From positions 62,001 to 126,000 of the forward strand of contig JAWKHX010000009.1 of assembly GCA_041394605.1 (NCBI GenBank): a stretch of 64,000 nucleotides of DNA, read 5' to 3'. Shown one piece after another: positions 16,968-25,242 of the stretch (position 1 is its first letter; each line of letters starts with the position of its first letter). This stretch comes from UBA668 sp041394605. Its GTDB lineage: Bacteria > Actinomycetota > Acidimicrobiia > Acidimicrobiales > Ilumatobacteraceae. The notes beneath the pieces are model-generated. The model had not been told where the DNA came from. It saw only the letters and a program-made list of their open reading frames with translations, and made no database searches. The position numbers and the translations under genes are program-made.

Positions 16968-17462
16968 GTGGCTCGTCGGCGTCGTCCGCCGCCGCTGGTG
17001 GAGCGCACCGCGGACGGCATCGTCCTCAACCTGCAGCAGGAGGAGCGCGACCTGCTCATCCGCCTGCTGCACGAACTGCGCGGGCTGCTGCTGGCCGACG
17101 ACCCCGCCACCGCACCCCTGCTGCGCCGCCTGTTCCCGCCCGCCTACCTCAACGTGGAAGACGCCGAGGCCGAGTCCGACTACCAGCGGTTCATGCGCGA
17201 GGAGTTGGTGGCGTCGAAGCTGGAGGCGATCGAGGCGGTCGAGGGTGCCGTGGGCAGTGGCGGCCCGATGAGCGAGGGCGCAGTGATGGGCCTGATGCAG
17301 GCGCTGAATGCCGTGCGCCTGGTGCTCGGCACCCTGCTGGACGTGGGCGAGGAGCACGACCCCAGTGCGGTGCGCGACGACGACCCGATGGTGGGCGAGC
17401 ACCAGTTGTATTCGTTCCTCAGCTGGCTGCTGGAGCACCTGGTTCGGGCAACGATGGGCTGA
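16968..17462 (+). CDS. DUF2017 family protein
   Basis: This 164-residue acidic protein is predicted to be helical. It contains LNLQQEERDLLIRLLHELRGLL, a central Pro-rich FPPAYLNVEDAEAESDYQRFM, and SFLSWLLEHLVRAT at the end, matching the DUF2017 group of actinobacteria, whose function is unknown and which often neighbours clpS. Here clpS is elsewhere in the window. The GTG start opens VARRRRPPPLVERTADG. The last 44 bp overlap the 3' end of the convergent degV gene. Confidence 0.8.
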   Translation: MARRRRPPPLVERTADGIVLNLQQEERDLLIRLLHELRGLLLADDPATAPLLRRLFPPAYLNVEDAEAESDYQRFMREELVASKLEAIEAVEGAVGSGGPMSEGAVMGLMQALNAVRLVLGTLLDVGEEHDPSAVRDDDPMVGEHQLYSFLSWLLEHLVRATMG

Positions 17463-18306
17463 CGTCGGCCGGGAACGTCACGCAGGCAACCGACCCCGGG
17501 CCCATGTGGGCGCCCACCGCCGGGCCGATGCGGTAGCGGACCACGTCGTGCACGATGGCAGCCTCGCCCAGCGCCGCGGCCAGAGCCTCGGCCAAGGGCA
17601 GGCTGGCGGCGTCGGAGTGGCCGACGCCCACCTTCACCGGTTCGGCGCTGCGCAGCACGCAGTGGGCCATCGAGTTGACCGCATCGACGGCGGTGGGCAC
17701 CACGGACAGCACTTCGATCGCAGCGCCGCGGAGCGCCAGCAGCGGCACCTGCCCGTCGGCCGTCACCGGGAGCGTGTCGGTGGTGACCCGCCCGAGGTTG
17801 CCGGCGGCGCCGGCCAGGAACACGTGACGGCTGGCGGCCAGCACGCGCTCGGCCTCCGCCTGCACGTCCTCGAGGGATGCACCGCGGCGGGCGGCCTCTG
17901 CAGCAGCCCACACCGCGGCCCCGATGCCAAAGCCGACGGCTCCACTGTCCAGCACCTTGACGGGTGCGTCGACGGTACGGCCGGCCATCCGGGCAGCGTT
18001 GACGGTGGCGGACACCGCCGACGACACATGGATGCCGAGGATCGCCGTGCACCCCTGCTCCAGCAGGGTCTCGTAGGCGGCGGCGAACTGACCGGCGCTC
18101 GGCGGGCTGGTGACGACCTCGGGCCGGTGGCCGCGCTGGAACAGATCGTAGAACCGGTCAGGACACAGGTCGAACCCGTCCAAGTGGTCCACACCGTCGA
18201 CCGTGATGGTCGCCGGGACGACCTCCACCCCGTACCGCTCGGCCAGCGCCGGCGGCAGGTGGGAGGCAGAGTCGGTGCAGATACCGATGCGCGGAGTGGT
18301 GCTCAT
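17419..18306 (-). CDS. DegV family fatty-acid-binding protein
   Basis: DegV proteins bind fatty acids; in some bacteria they feed exogenous fatty acids to a kinase. The 295-residue sequence has IGICTDSASHLPPALAERYGVEVVPATITVDG at the start, TSPPSAGQFAAAYETLL, ILGIHVSSAVSATVNAARMA, and VLDSGAVGFGIG, all in the family order. The central Ser/Thr pair (TSPPS) lines the lipid site in known structures. ATG at MSTTPRIG was chosen. It overlaps the 3' end of the convergent DUF2017 gene by 44 bp. An 18-bp inverted repeat is 91 bp upstream. Confidence 0.88.
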   Translation of the reverse strand: MSTTPRIGICTDSASHLPPALAERYGVEVVPATITVDGVDHLDGFDLCPDRFYDLFQRGHRPEVVTSPPSAGQFAAAYETLLEQGCTAILGIHVSSAVSATVNAARMAGRTVDAPVKVLDSGAVGFGIGAAVWAAAEAARRGASLEDVQAEAERVLAASRHVFLAGAAGNLGRVTTDTLPVTADGQVPLLALRGAAIEVLSVVPTAVDAVNSMAHCVLRSAEPVKVGVGHSDAASLPLAEALAAALGEAAIVHDVVRYRIGPAVGAHMGPGSVACVTFPADVSPSLPEPGAPAAS

Positions 18307-18396
18307 GGGTGACGGGAGGTACTCACGGGCGGTCGTGGGTACGGCGGCACCATAACGACGCAAGGTGAAAGCAATGTTGCAATCGGTGGGCAATCG

Positions 18397-18414
18397 TCGT
18401 CATGAGAATGACGA
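18397..18414. promoter_or_regulatory. Inverted repeat TCGTCAT-N4-ATGACGA upstream of degV
   Basis: Perfect 7-bp arms with a 4-bp spacer in the 139-bp gap between degV (start 18306, minus strand) and the thioesterase gene stop. The central part, CATGAGAATGA, is more AT-rich than its surroundings and slightly recalls metal-regulator (Zur/Fur) boxes. A second small dyad, GCAATGTTGC, is at 18371-18380. Function not shown. Confidence 0.35.
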
Positions 18415-18445
18415 GCGATGCCTCGGGGGCAGCGTCGGGAGGCTT

Positions 18446-18871
18446 CTAGTGCTGGAGGTCCAGCAGCCAGGAGGGCATGCGCACCGGCCGGCCGTCCGGG
18501 TTGACGCAGCCGTGCACGGTCACGGCGGTGGCGCGGGGCTGGCCGTCCACCGTGAGGAGGTAGGCCATCTGGAACGTCGCCCGGGTGGCGCCGCCGAGGC
18601 GGAGGTGCACGTGGACCTCGTCGTCGAAGCGAAGCGGCTGGCGGTACTGCACGTACGCCTCCAGCACGGCGTAGTCCACCCCGTCCTTGCGCAGTTCGGC
18701 GTAGGGGTGGCCGAGCGCCCGCAGGTACTCCACCCGGGCTTCCTCCAGGTAGGGCAGGTAGCGGCTGTGGTGCACGATGCCCATCGCATCGGTCTCGGCG
18801 AAGCGCACCCGCAGGCGGTGGGTGTACGCGTAGTCGCCGGGCTCGGTGGTGGGTTGGAGGTCGAGGCGCAT
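18446..18871 (-). CDS. Acyl-CoA thioesterase, YbgC/4-hydroxybenzoyl-CoA thioesterase type
   Basis: This hot-dog-fold thioesterase has 141 residues. The catalytic-loop string VRFAETDAMGIVHHSRYLPYLEEARVEYL (with the active-site D and H, about residues 22-50) is diagnostic; AYVQYRQPLRFDDEVHVHL and the long central strands follow. It hydrolyses acyl-CoA thioesters; chain specificity is unknown. I chose the ATG opening MRLDLQP over a GTG nine bases upstream. It is divergent from the tRNA cluster. Confidence 0.88.
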   Translation of the reverse strand: MRLDLQPTTEPGDYAYTHRLRVRFAETDAMGIVHHSRYLPYLEEARVEYLRALGHPYAELRKDGVDYAVLEAYVQYRQPLRFDDEVHVHLRLGGATRATFQMAYLLTVDGQPRATAVTVHGCVNPDGRPVRMPSWLLDLQH

Positions 18872-18969
18872 CGCTGCCACCGTACCGGCCGGAAATCGCG
18901 CGAAACGGCGGGTGGAACCTGGCGGGGCTGCTGCTAGTGTGCTGACGCTCTCAACCGGAGGAGTCCCTA

Positions 18970-19042
18970 GCCCCCATCGTCTAGTGGCCTAGGACACCAC
19001 CCTTTCAAGGTGGCGGCACGGGTTCGAATCCCGTTGGGGGTG
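18970..19042 (+). tRNA. tRNA-Glu (anticodon TTC)
   Basis: The cloverleaf is complete: acceptor GCCCCCA with TGGGGGT (first pair G-U), anticodon stem CCACC/GGTGG around loop CTTTCAA, T-arm ACGGGTTCGAATCCCGT, discriminator G. No encoded CCA. First of three adjacent tRNA genes. Confidence 0.95.
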
Positions 19043-19056
19043 CTGACCAGTTCACT

Positions 19057-19130
19057 GGTCCCGTGGTGAAGTTGGAGTTCACGCCGGCCTGTCAAGCCGG
19101 AGGTCGCGGGTTCGAGTCCCGTCGGGACCG
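19057..19130 (+). tRNA. tRNA-Asp (anticodon GTC)
   Basis: Acceptor GGTCCCG pairs with CGGGACC; anticodon stem CCGGC/GCCGG with loop CTGTCAA; T-arm GCGGGTTCGAGTCCCGT; discriminator G. It follows tRNA-Glu by 14 bp. Confidence 0.95.
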
Positions 19131-19175
19131 CTCGGGGAAACCCGAACGGTGCAGCGCCTTTGGCGTCGCCAACCC

Positions 19176-19251
19176 GGTCGAGTAGCTCAGTCGGCAGAGC
19201 ATACGCCTGAAAAGCGTAGGGTCACCGGATCGACGCCGGTCTCGACCACCA
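19176..19251 (+). tRNA. tRNA-Phe (anticodon GAA), CCA encoded
   Basis: Acceptor GGTCGAG pairs with CTCGACC; discriminator A and CCA (19249-19251) are encoded. Anticodon stem TACGC/GCGTA with loop CTGAAAA. The T-loop reads ATCGACG, so position 54 is A instead of the near-universal T, removing the normal T54-A58 pair; this is odd and worth checking against reads. Confidence 0.92.
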
Positions 19252-19253
19252 CC

Positions 19254-19282
19254 AGCGGCCTTCGGGCCGCTGTTGTGTTTTT
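19254..19282 (+). terminator. Intrinsic terminator of the tRNA cluster
   Basis: AGCGGCC-TTCG-GGCCGCT, a 7-bp stem with a UUCG tetraloop, is followed by GTTGTGTTTTT. It starts 3 bp after the CCA of tRNA-Phe. This is the only hairpin in the window with a proper T tract. Confidence 0.93.
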
Positions 19283-19394
19283 CGGCCGTCGCGAGCACGA
19301 ACGCGGCGGCACCTGGGGCACGGAATCGCGCACATCCCGCAACGATCCAGCCCCAGAAGCGGCGATGGCGAGAATCAGACCCAGAAGCCCTGGG

Positions 19395-20256
19395 TCAGTC
19401 GCCGAGGCGGGCGCAGAGGGCTTCGCCGGTGGCGAGCACCTGGTCGGGCGGCATCAGGCCGAGCATCAAGCGGGTGACGCCCACGTCCCGCAGGGCCTCG
19501 GCGCGGGCCACGATGTCGTCCACACTGCGGCCGCCGGCGCCGGCCGAGATCTCGATCGCGCCGGGGTCGCGGCCCGCCTCCTGCGGCGCGGCGCATGATG
19601 TCGATGCGGCCGCGCAGGTGGTCGATGGCGCCGTTGCCGGGGAAGTAGCCGTCGCCCAGGCGGCCGGCGCGGCGGGCCGCGGCCGGGCTGTCGCCACCCA
19701 CCACGATCGGCACGGTGCCGTTGGCCGGGCGGGGCAGCGAGATGCAGTCGGTGAACGTGGTGAACGCCGAGGCGTGGCTGACCTTCTGGCCGGTCCACGC
19801 CTTGCGCAGCACGTCGACGGTGTCGTCGCAGCGGGCGCCGCGGTCGTGGAACGGCACGCCCAGCGCGTCGAACTCCTCCTCCAGCCAGCCCACGCCGATG
19901 CCGCAGATCATCCGCCCGCCGGACAGCGCGTCCAGCGAGGCGAGCTCCTTCGCCACGATCAGCGGGTTGCGCTGGGGGAGGATCAGGATGCCCGTGCCGA
20001 GCTTGATGGTGCTGGTGCGGGCCGCCACGTAGGACAGCCAGATCAGCGGGTCCGGCAGATCGAACTCCTCCGCCCCACCGGCCATCTTGCCGGACGGGTC
20101 GTACGGGTACTTGGACTCGTACCCGGAGGGCACGACAACGTGCTCCACCGTCCAGATCGACTCGAAGCCACCGGCTTCGGCCGCTTGGGCGATGGCGACG
20201 GCGCCCTCCGCGGACGCGCCCCACACGGTGTTGGCGAACATCAGGCCCAGCTTCAC
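19395..20256 (-). pseudogene. LLM-class (F420-type) oxidoreductase, one frame break near 19588
   Basis: A luciferase-like TIM-barrel protein of about 287 residues. The N-terminal part has MKLGLMFANTVWG, GFESIWTVEHVVVP, LGTGILILPQRNPLIVAKELA, MICGIGVGWLEEEF and PIVVGGDSPAAARRAGRLGDG; after the break, EAGRDPGAIEISAG and VTRLMLGLMPPD continue in the next frame to a stop at 19395. These strings are typical of actinobacterial F420-dependent members that act on small organic molecules or steroids. The break falls between IDIMRR and QEAGRD and equals one missing base. It ends 10 bp downstream of the P450 gene, so the two are likely co-transcribed. Confidence 0.8.
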
Positions 20257-20266
20257 GACGGCCTCC

Positions 20267-21498
20267 TCAGACGATCTCGTAGCTGACGGGCAGGCGCTTC
20301 AGCCCACCCACGAACAGGGTCTGCATCTCGGCGGGCGGCCCCGCCAGTTCGATGCGGCGCAGGCGCGGGATCAGCTCGGTGAGCAGCGCCTTGATCTCCA
20401 TCCTGGCGAGCATGGCCCCCAGGCAGTAGTGCACACCGAACCCGAAGGCGAGGTGCTTGTTGGGGCTGCGGCCGACATCGAACGAGAACGGGTCGGTGAA
20501 CACCTCCTCGTCGCGGTTGGCCGACGGGTAGGACAGCAGCACCGCGTCGCCCGGCCGGAACGTGTGGCCGCGCAGGGTGTACTCGGTGGTGCAGTTGCGC
20601 ATGAAGTGCTTCACCGGGGTGACCCAGCGGATGATCTCGTCCACCGCGCTGGAGATCAACGACGGGTCGTCGCGCAACCGCTGCAGCTGCGCCGGGTTCT
20701 CGATCAGCGCCTGCATGCCGCCGGCCATCGCCGAGGCGGTGGTGTCGTGCCCGGCGGTGGCGACGATGACGTAGTAGGAGATCTGCTCCATGATGCCGAT
20801 GGGCACGCCGTCCACCTCGGCGTTGGCGATGACGGACGCCAGGTCGCGTCGGTACAGGCCTTGCGGGCCTCGGTGAGCGCGGCGAAGTAGACGAAGAAGT
20901 CCTGGATGACCGCCATCAGGTCCTCCATCGACTGCCCGCGGGTGAGCTCCGGGTCCGACGCGCCGAACAGCTCCTGGGTCAACGACAGCATGCGCGGGTA
21001 GTCGCTCTCCGGCAGCCCGAGGATGGCCAGGATCACCTGCAGCGGGTACTGCATGGCGATGTCGCGGGCGAAGTCGCACGTGCCCCCGAGGTCCACCATC
21101 CGCTGGGCGGACATGCGTGCCAGGTCGGCCAGGCGACCCTCCAGCAGGGCCAGGTTCTTCGGCAGGAACCAGTCCGACGCCAGCCCGCGGTAGGTGCGGT
21201 GGTCGGGGTCGTCCATGTGGATGAGCGTGCGCAGCAGGTCGCCCTGCTCCTCACGGCGCTGGTCGGCCTCCAGCGTGGCGATGACCGGGCGGGGCGCGTT
21301 CTCCCACTCCTTGTTGTGCAGTTCCACCTCCAGCACGTCGGCGTGCTTGGTGAGCACGTGGAACGGCGGGAAGTCCGGGTGCTCCACGAGGTGGATCGGG
21401 TCCTCTCGGCGCAGCACGGCGCATGCCTCGTGGAACAACTGCGGGTCGGCGTACGCCTCGGGCGTGACGAAGACCAGGCCGGCTTCGGTCGGAGTCAT
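20267..21498 (-). pseudogene. Cytochrome P450, one frame break near 20860
   Basis: A bacterial soluble P450 of about 410 residues. Before the break: VFVTPEAYADPQLFHEACAV, LIHMDDPDHRTYRGLASDWF (C-helix), QYPLQVILAILGLPESDY. After it: DLASVIANAEVDG, I-helix VATAGHDTTASAM with the acid-threonine pair, E-x-x-R in VDEIIRW, and the heme loop FGFGVHYCLGAMLARME with the cysteine ligand. It hydroxylates an unknown substrate using a ferredoxin; none is adjacent. The frame changes between FAALTEARKAC and DLASVIAN. The gene is divergent from the ABC transporter operon and just upstream of an LLM oxidoreductase. Confidence 0.82.
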
Positions 21499-21619
21499 GT
21501 GGATCCCCCCTGATCGATGACGCCGAGACGGTACCCCGCCGCAGTCGTTGCGCGCCGAGCCGGACTAAGGTGCCGCGCAGACCGCCGGATGGGCCGGTGG
21601 CAGTAAGGGGGAGATCATC

Positions 21620-23299
21620 GTGGCCACTCACGAGATCGACAGCAACGACGCCGGCGGGCTGAGCCGCCGCCATGTCCTCATCGGGGGCGCGGCGCTGGGG
21701 GCCGGTGCGGTGCTGGCCGCGTGCGGCGACGACGACGGGGGCAGCACGGCCACCACCACGGGTGGCGGCACGGAGACGACGGCGGGCGGCAGCACCGAAA
21801 CCACCACGGGTGGCACCACGGAGACCACCGCGGCCGCTGGCGACGTGAAGCGGGGTGGCACCCTGCGTGTCGGCCTGGTGGGCAGCACCAACGACATCAT
21901 CGACGGTCAGTACATCGTCACCAAGGCGGACCAGGCCCGCCTCGTGCTGGGCTGGGAGGGGCTGGTCCACTACGACTCGGACTTCAACCTGTCGTACGAG
22001 CACGCCTTGGCCGAAAGCATCGACGCCGTCGCGCCGGACCACTACATCGTCCACCTCAAGTCGGGCATCACGTGGCACGACGGCAAGCCGCTCACCGCCG
22101 ACGACGTCGTGTACTCGTTCCAGCGCCGGCTGAACCCGGAGAGCGACGTGAAGCTCGGCTCGCTCGTGGCCCTGCTGGACAACGACGGCGTCACCAAGGT
22201 GGACGACCTCACCGTGGACATCAAGCTGCTGCAGGGCGCGGTCACCTTCCTCAACGTGCTCGCCGAGTACACCCTCACGGTCGTGCCGGTCGGCTACACG
22301 CGCGACGGTGAGCAGATCGGCACCGGGCCGTTCAAGCTGAAGAGCTTCACTCCCGGTTCGGAGAGCGTGCACGTCCGCAACGAGAACTACTGGGGCGGCG
22401 CGGACATCCCGTACCTGGACGAGGTGCAGATCATCGACTTCGCCGACGCCACGGCGATGATCAACGCGTTGAAGTCCGGCGACGTGGACGTCATCGCCGA
22501 CGTGCCGTTCGCCCTGGCCGACAGCCTGGCGGGCAACGGGATCTCCATCCTGGAGTCCGAGGCCGGCAACTGGCTGACCATCACGATGGCCATCGACCAG
22601 GCGCCGATGGACAACCCGAAGGTCCGCCAGGCGATGCGCCTGATCTGCGACCGCCAGGAGATGGTGAACCGGGTGCTGGCGGGCCACGGCTCTGTCGGCA
22701 ACGACCTCTACGGCCGGCTCGACGGCTGCTACAACACGGAGATCCCCCAGCGGGTGCAGGACCTCGACCAGGCCAAGACCCTGCTGGAGGAAGCCGGCAT
22801 GGCGGGAATGAGCATCGACCTGTTCGCACCGGACGACACCGCCGGCCTTCCGGAACTGATCGCCGTGTTCGCCGAGCAGGCCAAGGGCGCCGGGATCACC
22901 GTGAACGCCCAGGTGCTGGACGGCGGCACGTACTGGGGTGAGGAGTACACCAAGCGCACGTTCGCCACCAGCTTCTGGGGCACCCGCCCCTACCTGGTGC
23001 AGGTGGCGGCCGGCTCGCTGAAGGATGCGACCTACCCGGAGACCCACTGGCCGCCGGCAGACAGCGACTTCACCGACAAGTACAACGAGGCGCTGCAGAC
23101 GGTGGACACCGACGCCCGGTGCGCCATCATCCACGAGATGCAGCAGGAGGAATGGGACAACGGTGGCTTCATCATCCCGTTCTTCAACAACCTCCTCGAT
23201 GGCGTCTCGGACTATGTGAAGGGCTTCGAAGCGCGCAAGAACCTCCTCAACCTCGACCACTTCGGGCGGGGCATGAAGCGGATCTGGCTCGACGTCTGA
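21620..23299 (+). CDS. ABC transporter substrate-binding lipoprotein, oligopeptide/nickel (SBP_bac_5) type
   Basis: The precursor is 559 residues. The N-terminus SRRHVLIGGAALGAGAVLAACG combines a twin-arginine-like signal with a lipobox, so the protein is probably exported folded and lipid-anchored. A Gly/Thr-rich linker repeating GGSTETT follows. The binding domain reads GGTLRVGLVGSTNDIIDGQ, LAESIDAVAPDHYIVHLKSGITWHDG, LTADDVVYSFQRRLNP, GTGPFKLKSFTPG and NENYWGG, matching family 5 binding proteins for peptides and similar solutes. The start is GTG after AAGGGGGA. The permease and ATPase genes follow, separated by a strong hairpin. Confidence 0.92.
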   Translation: MATHEIDSNDAGGLSRRHVLIGGAALGAGAVLAACGDDDGGSTATTTGGGTETTAGGSTETTTGGTTETTAAAGDVKRGGTLRVGLVGSTNDIIDGQYIVTKADQARLVLGWEGLVHYDSDFNLSYEHALAESIDAVAPDHYIVHLKSGITWHDGKPLTADDVVYSFQRRLNPESDVKLGSLVALLDNDGVTKVDDLTVDIKLLQGAVTFLNVLAEYTLTVVPVGYTRDGEQIGTGPFKLKSFTPGSESVHVRNENYWGGADIPYLDEVQIIDFADATAMINALKSGDVDVIADVPFALADSLAGNGISILESEAGNWLTITMAIDQAPMDNPKVRQAMRLICDRQEMVNRVLAGHGSVGNDLYGRLDGCYNTEIPQRVQDLDQAKTLLEEAGMAGMSIDLFAPDDTAGLPELIAVFAEQAKGAGITVNAQVLDGGTYWGEEYTKRTFATSFWGTRPYLVQVAAGSLKDATYPETHWPPADSDFTDKYNEALQTVDTDARCAIIHEMQQEEWDNGGFIIPFFNNLLDGVSDYVKGFEARKNLLNLDHFGRGMKRIWLDV

Positions 23300-23310
23300 C
23301 CCTCGAGCAC

Positions 23311-23347
23311 ATGACGGCCGGGTGGGTCGCCGCCACCCGGCCGTCAT
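23311..23347 (+). terminator. 15-bp perfect hairpin between binding-protein and permease genes
   Basis: ATGACGGCCGGGTGG and its exact complement enclose a 7-nt loop, 11 bp after the binding-protein stop and 36 bp before the permease ATG. There is no T tract. Such structures often attenuate transcription or protect the upstream mRNA so that the binding protein is made in excess over the permease. Confidence 0.6.
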
Positions 23348-23383
23348 GCATGTCCACGAGTTGGCGGTGACGGTGGGGGTTGC

Positions 23384-24343
23384 ATGGGGATTCTGAAGTT
23401 CATCCTTCGGCGGTTGGTGTTCGGGTTCGTGACGCTGGTGATCATCGCGTTCGTGGTGTTCGCCATCAGTCAGATGCTGCCCAGCGACCCCGCTCAGGTC
23501 TTCCTCGGCCGCGACGCCACGCCTGCGTCGCTGGCCGCCAAGCGTGCCGAACTCGGTCTCGACCGCTCGAAGATCCACCAGTTCTGGGACTGGTTCTCCC
23601 ACCTGTTCTTCCACCTCGACCCCGGCACGTCCTTCTCCGGCGAGAAGATCTGGGACTTCATGAGCGATCGGGTGAAGAACTCCCTGTTCCTCATGGTGCT
23701 GTGCTCCGCAGTGTCGGTCCCGATCTCCGTGGTCCTTGGTGCGGTAGCCGCCCGCCGCCGCGACAAGGCGTTCGACTCGGTCACGAGCTTCGTCAACCTG
23801 TCGCTCGCCGCAGTGCCCGAATTCGCGATCGGCGTGTTCCTGCTGGTCCTGTTCTCGACCAACGTGTGGAAGATCTTCCCCGCGGTCACCCGCATCCGCC
23901 CCGGTGAGCAGCCGTGGGACCACCTGGACAGCCTGGTGTTACCCGTGGCCACGCTCACCCTGGCGGTCGTGCCGTACGTGTCGCGGACCATGCGCGCGTC
24001 CACGATCGAAGTGTTGGAGAGCGACTACATCGAGATGGCCCGTTTGAAAGGCCTGTCCGAACGGCGGGTGCTGTGGCGCCACGCCCTGCCGAATGCGATC
24101 GGCCCGACCCTGCAGGTGATCGCGTTGAACGTCGCTTACCTCGTGTCCGGGGTGGTCACCATCGAGTACCTGTTCAACTACAAGGGCATCTCCACTGCCC
24201 TGCTGGACGCCGTGCGCGCCCACAACATGCCGCTGGTGCAGTTCATCGCCGTGTTCGTCGCCGCGATCTACGTCATCACCAACCTGTTCGCGGATGTGGG
24301 CACCATCCTGGTCACCCCCCGGTTGAGGACGGCGATGCGATGA
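23384..24343 (+). CDS. ABC transporter permease, DppB/OppB type
   Basis: This inner-membrane permease has 319 residues and six predicted membrane segments. It starts LKFILRRLVFGFVTLVIIAFVVF, contains FSLMKS-like SDRVKNSLFLMVLCSAVSVPIS, and carries the EAA loop IEMARLKGLSERRVLWRHALPNAIGPTL (about residues 213-240) that docks with the ATPase. The C-terminus FADVGTILVTPRLRT is typical of DppB. The ATG follows the hairpin after the binding-protein gene. It overlaps the next permease gene in ATGA. Confidence 0.92.
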   Translation: MGILKFILRRLVFGFVTLVIIAFVVFAISQMLPSDPAQVFLGRDATPASLAAKRAELGLDRSKIHQFWDWFSHLFFHLDPGTSFSGEKIWDFMSDRVKNSLFLMVLCSAVSVPISVVLGAVAARRRDKAFDSVTSFVNLSLAAVPEFAIGVFLLVLFSTNVWKIFPAVTRIRPGEQPWDHLDSLVLPVATLTLAVVPYVSRTMRASTIEVLESDYIEMARLKGLSERRVLWRHALPNAIGPTLQVIALNVAYLVSGVVTIEYLFNYKGISTALLDAVRAHNMPLVQFIAVFVAAIYVITNLFADVGTILVTPRLRTAMR

Positions 24344-25242
24344 GCGACGCAGCCATCACCGAAGCCGCTCTCTCCGGCCACGAGACCGTGGTGTCGCCCC
24401 CCGGTGTCTTCCGGTCCGCCGCCCACATGTGGCGGACCCGCATCGGCCTGGCACTGGTGGTCTTCATCGTCGGCATCGCCATCGTCGGCCCGTGGGTGGC
24501 GCCCTACGGCCCTACCGAGGCAGTCGGCAGCGGGATCCCCTTCGACCGCGATGCGCCGGACAGCCTGTTCGGCACCGGATACCTGGGCCAGGACGTCTGG
24601 TCACGCTTCCTGCACGGTGGCCGCGAGATCCTGCTCACCGCCGCCATCGCCACTGCCCTGGCCATCATCATCGGTGCCGGCCTCGGCCTGTACGCCGCCT
24701 ATGCCCGCGGTGCGGTGGACAACATCATCATGCGCACGCTGGACGTGGTCCTCGCCTTCCCGTCGCTCCTGCTGGCACTGGTCATCTTCACCACGTTCGG
24801 CGTGAAGAACTGGTTGATCATCATCGTGGTCGGCGGCACGTCCGTGCCGCGCATCGCCCGCGTGGTGCGCGGCGCCACGGTGCCGGTGGTGGAGCGGGAC
24901 TTCATCGGTGCCGCGGAGGCGCTGGGCGAATCGCGCCGCTTCATCGTCCTTCGCGAACTGCTGCCCAACGTCAGCGCCCCGCTGCTGGTGGAAGCCAGCC
25001 TGCGCCTCGCCTACTCGATCGCCATCATCTCCTCGCTCGGCTTCCTCGGGTTCACCGAGAAGCTCAACGCTCCCAACTGGGGCGTGATGGTGCAGGAGGG
25101 CCGCGGCACCACCGAGACCCAGCCGTGGGCGGTCATCGTGCCGGTGGCGGCCATCGCTATCCTCACCATCGGCGCCGGCCTCATCGCCGACGGCATCACC
25201 CGGGCCAACGCCGGCATCGACCGGGGGAGGGCCGAGACGTGA
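24340..25242 (+). CDS. ABC transporter permease, DppC/OppC type
   Basis: The second permease, 300 residues, starts at the ATG inside the stop of the first. After a 30-residue cytoplasmic lead comes the membrane segment IGLALVVFIVGIAIVGPWVAPYGP, then FGTGYLGQDVWSRFLHGGREILLTA, conserved in DppC, and the EAA loop FIGAAEALGESRRFIVLRELLPNVSAPLLV. FGFTE-like LGFLGFTEKLNAPNWGVMVQEG near the end is also typical. It forms a heterodimer with the DppB-like protein. The next gene, the fused ATPase, overlaps it by 4 bp. Confidence 0.92.
   Translation: MSDAAITEAALSGHETVVSPPGVFRSAAHMWRTRIGLALVVFIVGIAIVGPWVAPYGPTEAVGSGIPFDRDAPDSLFGTGYLGQDVWSRFLHGGREILLTAAIATALAIIIGAGLGLYAAYARGAVDNIIMRTLDVVLAFPSLLLALVIFTTFGVKNWLIIIVVGGTSVPRIARVVRGATVPVVERDFIGAAEALGESRRFIVLRELLPNVSAPLLVEASLRLAYSIAIISSLGFLGFTEKLNAPNWGVMVQEGRGTTETQPWAVIVPVAAIAILTIGAGLIADGITRANAGIDRGRAET

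Noticed and set aside
18970..19251. tRNA cluster as an integration site with a nearby prophage or island
   Set aside because: No duplicated tRNA 3' end, integrase or phage gene was found next to the cluster.
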